DNA of 9,436 bases from CAYPOY01 sp964412395. GTDB taxonomy: Bacteria; Chloroflexota; Anaerolineae; B4-G1. The notes under the pieces are model-generated. The model saw only the letters and a program-made list of their open reading frames with translations. It did not search any database and was not told where the DNA came from. The stretch covers positions 1 to 9,436 of the forward strand of contig CAYPOY010000203.1 in the NCBI GenBank assembly GCA_964412395.1, given 5' to 3'. Shown here piece by piece: positions 6,121 through 9,436 of this stretch (the first letter of the stretch is position 1; each line of letters starts with the position of its first letter). A program made the translations under genes and the position numbers.

Positions 6121-7527
6121 ATGGCCGAGATGCAAGACCTGGTTATCATCGGCGGCGGCTCCGGCGGGTTCGCTGCGGGGATACGCGCCGCGCAGTTGGG
6201 CGGCAAGGTGACCATCGTCGAGGAGGCCCACTACGGCGGCTACTGTATGCACAAGGCGTGCATCCCCTCCAAGTTTCTCATGACGGCCGCCCGGCTGATG
6301 GGACGCGTCCGCAAGGCCGGACGTTTCGGCATCCAGGTGGGGGAGCCGAGGCTGGACTTGGATGCACTCCACGACCGCAAAGACCTGATTATCGAGGGGC
6401 TGCGGATGGGCACGGAGCAATTGCTCTCTGACTACGGCGCTACGCTGATCGAAGGGAGGGGCAGGCTTGTCGCCCGGGACACCGTGGAGGTCAACCCCCC
6501 TCCGGCTCCCCCCTCACAGGGGGGAGAGCGGATCAAGGCGCGTAATGTCCTCATTGCCACGGCGTCCGTCCCTGCCCAGTTGCCCATCGAAGGCGCGGAC
6601 CTGCCCGGGGTGATCGGCACCGAGGAGGCGGTCGAACTGCGCGAGATCCCGGCGCGTATCGCTATCATCGGCAGCAAGCCCTGGGACCTCGAGGCGGCCC
6701 AGTACTTCCAGGTGATGGGCAGCGAGGTCACCCTGATCGAGAGCGGCAAGCAACTGCTCCCCGAGGCCGACCGCGAGATCTCTCAACGGGTGGGCAAGCT
6801 GCTCCACGACGCCGGGGTCGCCATCAAGAGAGGTGTCTCGGTGGAGGCGATCCGCCAGGGGGACGATGGCGCACTGGCCGTGATGTTGGCCGAAGGCAAG
6901 GGCGAGGTGATCGCCGACAAAGTGCTGGCCGCGCGCCGCCTGCCCAACACGGCCGGGCTGGGCCTGCGCCAACTGGGCGTCAAAATGGAAGGGGGCGCCG
7001 TGCTGGTGGACGAGCGCATGGAAACCAGCGTGCCGCACATCTATGCCATCGGCGACGTGACCGCCGGACCAATGTGGTCGCACAAGGCGAACGCCGAGGG
7101 GATCACGGCCAGCGAGAACGCGATGGGGCTGAACAGTCGGATAAACTACGACATCCTGCCCCGCTGCCTCTACACCTGGCCCGAGGTCGCCTGGGTGGGC
7201 CTGACCGAAGAACAGGCCGAAGCCCAGGGCATTGAGGTGGAGATCGGCAAGATTCCCACGGCCATCAACCCCTACGCCATGATCCTCGACGAGACTGCTG
7301 GCACGATCAAGATCATCGCCTGCAGGAAGTACGGCAAGATCGTCGGTGCCCACATCATGGCACCCGGCGCGGTGGACCTGATCAACGTCATCGCCGTGGC
7401 GATGCTCTCCGAAGCCACTGTCGGCGAACTGATGCGCTTCATCCCTATGCACCCTTCCATCGGCGAGGCGATGGCGGACGCTGCGATGGACGTGGAGAAG
7501 CGGTCACTGCACCTGCCCAGGTGGTAG
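6121..7527 (+). CDS. lpdA: dihydrolipoamide dehydrogenase-like flavoprotein (E3), divergent NAD-binding loop
   Basis: This protein reoxidises dihydrolipoamide on E2 using FAD and a redox disulfide and normally passes electrons to NAD+. It has 468 residues, normal length. The FAD-binding GGGSGG is at 11-16, the redox pair Cys42 and Cys47 lies in GGYCMHKACIPSK, the second FAD segment YAIGDV at 308-313, and the His-Glu acid/base pair in HPSIGE (His444, Glu449). The usual context of the disulfide (GGTCxNxGC) is altered. More striking, the NAD-binding loop that normally reads GGGxIG is IGSKPWDLE (from Gly184), keeping one glycine of three, and the GR(R/x)PNT segment reads ARRLPNT (Arg272 for the Gly). 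Residues 125-137 look like a repeat-derived insertion. It is translationally coupled to E2 (2-nt gap, Shine-Dalgarno in the end of E2). It is likely the E3 of this complex, though its electron acceptor may be unusual. Confidence 0.85.
   Translation: MAEMQDLVIIGGGSGGFAAGIRAAQLGGKVTIVEEAHYGGYCMHKACIPSKFLMTAARLMGRVRKAGRFGIQVGEPRLDLDALHDRKDLIIEGLRMGTEQLLSDYGATLIEGRGRLVARDTVEVNPPPAPPSQGGERIKARNVLIATASVPAQLPIEGADLPGVIGTEEAVELREIPARIAIIGSKPWDLEAAQYFQVMGSEVTLIESGKQLLPEADREISQRVGKLLHDAGVAIKRGVSVEAIRQGDDGALAVMLAEGKGEVIADKVLAARRLPNTAGLGLRQLGVKMEGGAVLVDERMETSVPHIYAIGDVTAGPMWSHKANAEGITASENAMGLNSRINYDILPRCLYTWPEVAWVGLTEEQAEAQGIEVEIGKIPTAINPYAMILDETAGTIKIIACRKYGKIVGAHIMAPGAVDLINVIAVAMLSEATVGELMRFIPMHPSIGEAMADAAMDVEKRSLHLPRW
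6506..6526. repeat. C/G-tract palindrome inside the E3 coding region
   Basis: CTCCCCCCT (6506-6514) and AGGGGGGAG (6518-6526) are perfect 9-bp arms around CAC. The sequence is read in frame as part of a Pro/Gly-rich segment NPPPAPPSQGGER at E3 residues 125-137. Similar C-tract/G-tract palindromes occur in the non-coding end of the window (about 9336-9357), suggesting an interspersed repeat that entered the gene. Confidence 0.6.
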
Positions 7528-7571
7528 CGGATGGAGGGTGGAGAATGGAGATTGGAGGTTGAATAGGAGCG

Positions 7572-9224
7572 TTGAAGAGATCAGGGTTCGTGGTGTCCGT
7601 TTTTCGCCTTGGGACAATAGAGTATGAGGAGGCTTGCCGCCTTCAGGAGGAGGTGGCGAAAGCGCGGGCGGCAGGGGACATCGGTGACGTGTTGCTGATG
7701 CTGCAGCATCCGCCAGTAATCACCGTCGGGCGAGGCGGGGGCGAGGAGGACATCCTGGCTCCCGCTCTGCTTCTGCGCCAGGCGGGCATCCGTGTGCTAC
7801 CTACCGACCGCGGCGGACGGGCTACCTACCACGGTCCAGGGCAACTGGTGGCCTATCCCATCCTCGCCCTCAAGCCGCCCGACGGCGACCTCTATGATTA
7901 CGTCTGGTGCCTGGAGGAAGTGGTCATCCGGGTGTTGAGTGCCTACGGCCTGACGGCCGGCCGACTGGACAAGCATCCTGGCGTGTGGGTCAATCCTTCG
8001 ACAGGCTCAGGACTTGGCGGTAACAAGATCGCTGCCGTCGGCCTTGCTGTGCGAGACGGGGTCACTCGCCATGGCCTGGCGTTGAACGTGGCTCCCCAGA
8101 TGGCCCACTTCGATCTGCTCATCCCCTGCGGTATCACCGACCATGGGGTGACCTCGATGGAGCGAGAACTGGGGCGGCCGGTGGACATGGCTGAGGCGAC
8201 CGGGCATTTCGTGCGAGCCTTCGCCGAGGTGTTTGGGTGCCGGGTGGTGGAGAGGGATTCCACCCTGCTGGCGAGGCTCTCCAGTACCCCCACTCAACCG
8301 CTCGCCGAGCAACCGCCCTGGCTGTGGCGGCGGGTCTCGACCGATGCGGAAGCCGCTGTGAGCCGTATGGAACACCTGCTGACCGACCTCTCCCTGCACA
8401 CCGTCTGTCAGGAGGCTCGCTGCCCCAACATCGCCGAGTGCTTCGGGCAGGGGACGGCCACGTTCATGATCCTGGGAGTCGTATGTACGCGTGGCTGCCG
8501 CTTCTGCGCCGTGGAGCATGGACGACCCGTGCCGCTTGATCCTGATGAACCCGAACGGGTGGCCGAGGCCGTGGCCCGGCTCGACCTCCATCACGTGGTC
8601 ATCACTTCAGTGACTCGCGACGACCTGCCCGACGGCGGTGCGAGCCAGTTCGCGGCGACGGTGCAGGCAGTGCACCGCCGGCTGCCAGATGCCACGGTAG
8701 AGGTTCTAATCCCGGACTTTAACGGTTCCTGTGCTGCGCTGGAGACGGTGCTGGACGCTGGGCCGGATGTACTGAACCACAATCTGGAGACGGTGCCCAG
8801 GCTCTATCCGCAGGTGCGCCCCCAGGCTGACTATTGCCGCTCGCTGGGGGTGTTGGCCTGGGCCAAGGCCCATGCGCCGCAGACGGTAACCAAGTCGGGG
8901 CTCATGCTGGGGCTGGGAGAGCGGACGGCGGAGGTGTTGCGGGTGCTCTACGACCTGCGTCAGGCCTGGTGCGACTTGTTGACTCTGGGCCAGTACCTTC
9001 AACCGACCGACCACCAGCTCCCGGTGGTCCGTTACGTCCCCCCTGCCGAGTTCGCCTGGTACAAGGACAAGGCGGAGGCATTGGGTCTCCAGGGCGTGGC
9101 CGCAGGCCCGCTGGTGCGCAGTTCACACCGCGCAGCGGATCTGTGGGCGAGGGCCACGCGGCGGAGCAGTGAACAGCACGATCAGCTAGAAGGAGACGCC
9201 TCCGGAGAGACGATTAACTGCTGA
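7572..9224 (+). CDS. lipB-lipA: fused octanoyltransferase (LipB) - lipoyl synthase (LipA)
   Basis: One 550-residue frame carries two successive enzymes of lipoyl assembly. LipB moves octanoate from acyl carrier protein to the lipoyl-domain lysine, and LipA, a radical-SAM enzyme, inserts two sulfurs. The LipB part (about 7-230) shows RGGRATYHGPGQ (80-91), the catalytic Lys152 (NKIAAVG) and Cys186 (LIPCGITDHGVTSM), with HGLALNV between. A short linker (about 231-252) leads to LipA (about 253-525): auxiliary-cluster cysteines 279, 284, 290 (CQEARCPNIAEC), radical-SAM cysteines 305, 309, 312 (CTRGCRFC), VITSVTRDDLPDGGA, NHNLETVPRLYPQVRP and the terminal RSSH (516-519; usually RSSY) with the cluster-ligating serine. 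Both halves look complete. The segment NPSTGSGLGGN (141-151) looks repeat-derived. The start is uncertain: TTG at 7572 has GGAGG (7554-7558) 13 nt upstream and AGGAG (7565-7569) only 2 nt away; GTG at 7590 or 7593 would also fit a LipB N-terminus. Confidence 0.88.
   Translation: MKRSGFVVSVFRLGTIEYEEACRLQEEVAKARAAGDIGDVLLMLQHPPVITVGRGGGEEDILAPALLLRQAGIRVLPTDRGGRATYHGPGQLVAYPILALKPPDGDLYDYVWCLEEVVIRVLSAYGLTAGRLDKHPGVWVNPSTGSGLGGNKIAAVGLAVRDGVTRHGLALNVAPQMAHFDLLIPCGITDHGVTSMERELGRPVDMAEATGHFVRAFAEVFGCRVVERDSTLLARLSSTPTQPLAEQPPWLWRRVSTDAEAAVSRMEHLLTDLSLHTVCQEARCPNIAECFGQGTATFMILGVVCTRGCRFCAVEHGRPVPLDPDEPERVAEAVARLDLHHVVITSVTRDDLPDGGASQFAATVQAVHRRLPDATVEVLIPDFNGSCAALETVLDAGPDVLNHNLETVPRLYPQVRPQADYCRSLGVLAWAKAHAPQTVTKSGLMLGLGERTAEVLRVLYDLRQAWCDLLTLGQYLQPTDHQLPVVRYVPPAEFAWYKDKAEALGLQGVAAGPLVRSSHRAADLWARATRRSSEQHDQLEGDASGETINC
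7994..8013. repeat. interspersed repeat read in frame in LipB
   Basis: TCCTTCGACAGGCTCAGGAC (7994-8013) matches a short repeat I recognise as common between genes in many environmental bacterial genomes. Here it is inside the LipB coding region and gives Pro-Ser-Thr-Gly-Ser-Gly just before the catalytic-lysine motif, where LipB proteins usually have a short turn. Confidence 0.55.
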
Positions 9225-9240
9225 AGGGTCACGGACTGGA

Positions 9241-9436
9241 TTAGCCGTTAGCTGCTAGCAGTATACCCCGCTCCTCTGCTCTTTTGACCCAGTCCCACAG
9301 GTCCGCCAATGTCCCCTGCCCGAGCGCCCCCCCTCTTATCCCCCCCTCCAGGGGGGGAGGGGGAGGCCGACCGTCACGCGCCCCCGCCATCCGGGGGGGG
9401 GGGATGCCCCCTGAAGTTCGGACCAGCGTCGGGGGG
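9241..9436 (-). CDS. possible C-terminal end of a convergent gene, unidentified (partial)
   Basis: On the minus strand a frame is open from the window edge to a TAA at 9241-9243. Its last 24 residues, GTLADLWDWVKRAEERGILLAANG, look like a genuine amphipathic C-terminus and are not low-complexity. The upstream part (about PPPPLEGGIRGG) is read through C/G-tract palindromes and may be repeat-derived or affected by homopolymer errors. I do not recognise the family. It would converge with the LipB-LipA gene, whose stop is 16 nt away. No Shine-Dalgarno or start can be judged because the frame runs off the window. Confidence 0.3.
   Translation of the reverse strand, partial: PPTLVRTSGGIPPPRMAGARDGRPPPPPLEGGIRGGALGQGTLADLWDWVKRAEERGILLAANG
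9336..9403. repeat. C/G-tract palindromic repeats at the window end
   Basis: Runs of C followed by runs of G form palindromes: CCCCCCTCCAGGGGGG near 9341-9356, then CCCCCGCCATCCGGGGG and a G-run of 11 around 9381-9403. They resemble the palindrome embedded in the E3 gene. The long homopolymers are likely places for assembly error and could also form G-quadruplexes. Confidence 0.55.

Noticed and set aside
8237..8420. Sequencing frameshift falsely joining LipB and LipA
   Set aside because: The frame continues through the linker with normal LipA N-terminal sequence (PPWLWRRV...) and no overlap or lost motif; read data would still be needed for proof.

Overview
The window holds one co-directional (+ strand) operon for a lipoate-dependent 2-oxoacid/acetoin dehydrogenase complex, together with the machinery to lipoylate it. 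The order is E1 alpha (185-1156), E1 beta (1174-2193), an AcoX-type ATP-NAD-kinase-fold protein (2305-3339), a small DUF6506-like protein (3390-3707, interrupted by a 10-N assembly gap), a Lin0512-family protein (4161-4562), the E2 acyltransferase (4745-6118), an E3 dihydrolipoamide-dehydrogenase-like flavoprotein (6121-7527), and one reading frame that fuses octanoyltransferase (LipB) to lipoyl synthase (LipA) (7572-9224). The E1 sequences and the presence of acoX point to an acetoin-dehydrogenase-type complex more than to a housekeeping pyruvate dehydrogenase, but the substrate cannot be proven from sequence.

The sequence is GC-rich and almost every gap contains a different short palindromic or tandem repeat. 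These include heptamer arrays, an ACCAGGTTTT-type hairpin, a 'TGTCATTCTGAG...CGAAGAATC' element, a double palindrome in front of E2 and C/G-tract palindromes. This repeat style, the gene order and the 10-N gap suggest an environmental (metagenome-type) scaffold, most likely from Chloroflexota (Anaerolineae-like). The taxon is an inference.

Layout: 1-184 is a leader with inverted repeats and a good Shine-Dalgarno. 2194-2304 holds heptamer repeats and a strong hairpin inside the operon. 3708-4160 contains a roughly 372-bp MITE-like element flanked by a direct repeat, inserted in what was once a gap of about 69 bp. 4563-4744 holds palindromes before E2. 9225-9436 holds C/G-tract palindromes and the possible C-terminal end of a convergent gene on the minus strand.

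How it fits together: E1 decarboxylates or cleaves the substrate with thiamine diphosphate, E2 carries the acyl group on lipoyl-lysine, E3 reoxidises the dihydrolipoyl group, and LipB-LipA builds the lipoyl group on E2. Three poorly understood proteins (AcoX, DUF6506, Lin0512) sit between E1 and E2. The most unusual points are the LipB-LipA fusion, an E3 whose NAD-binding glycine loop is not recognisable, an E2 whose lipoyl site reads Met-Ser-Lys-Lys instead of the usual acidic-Lys, tandem E3-binding domains in E2, and two places where interspersed repeats appear to be read in frame as extra protein segments (in E3 and in LipB).
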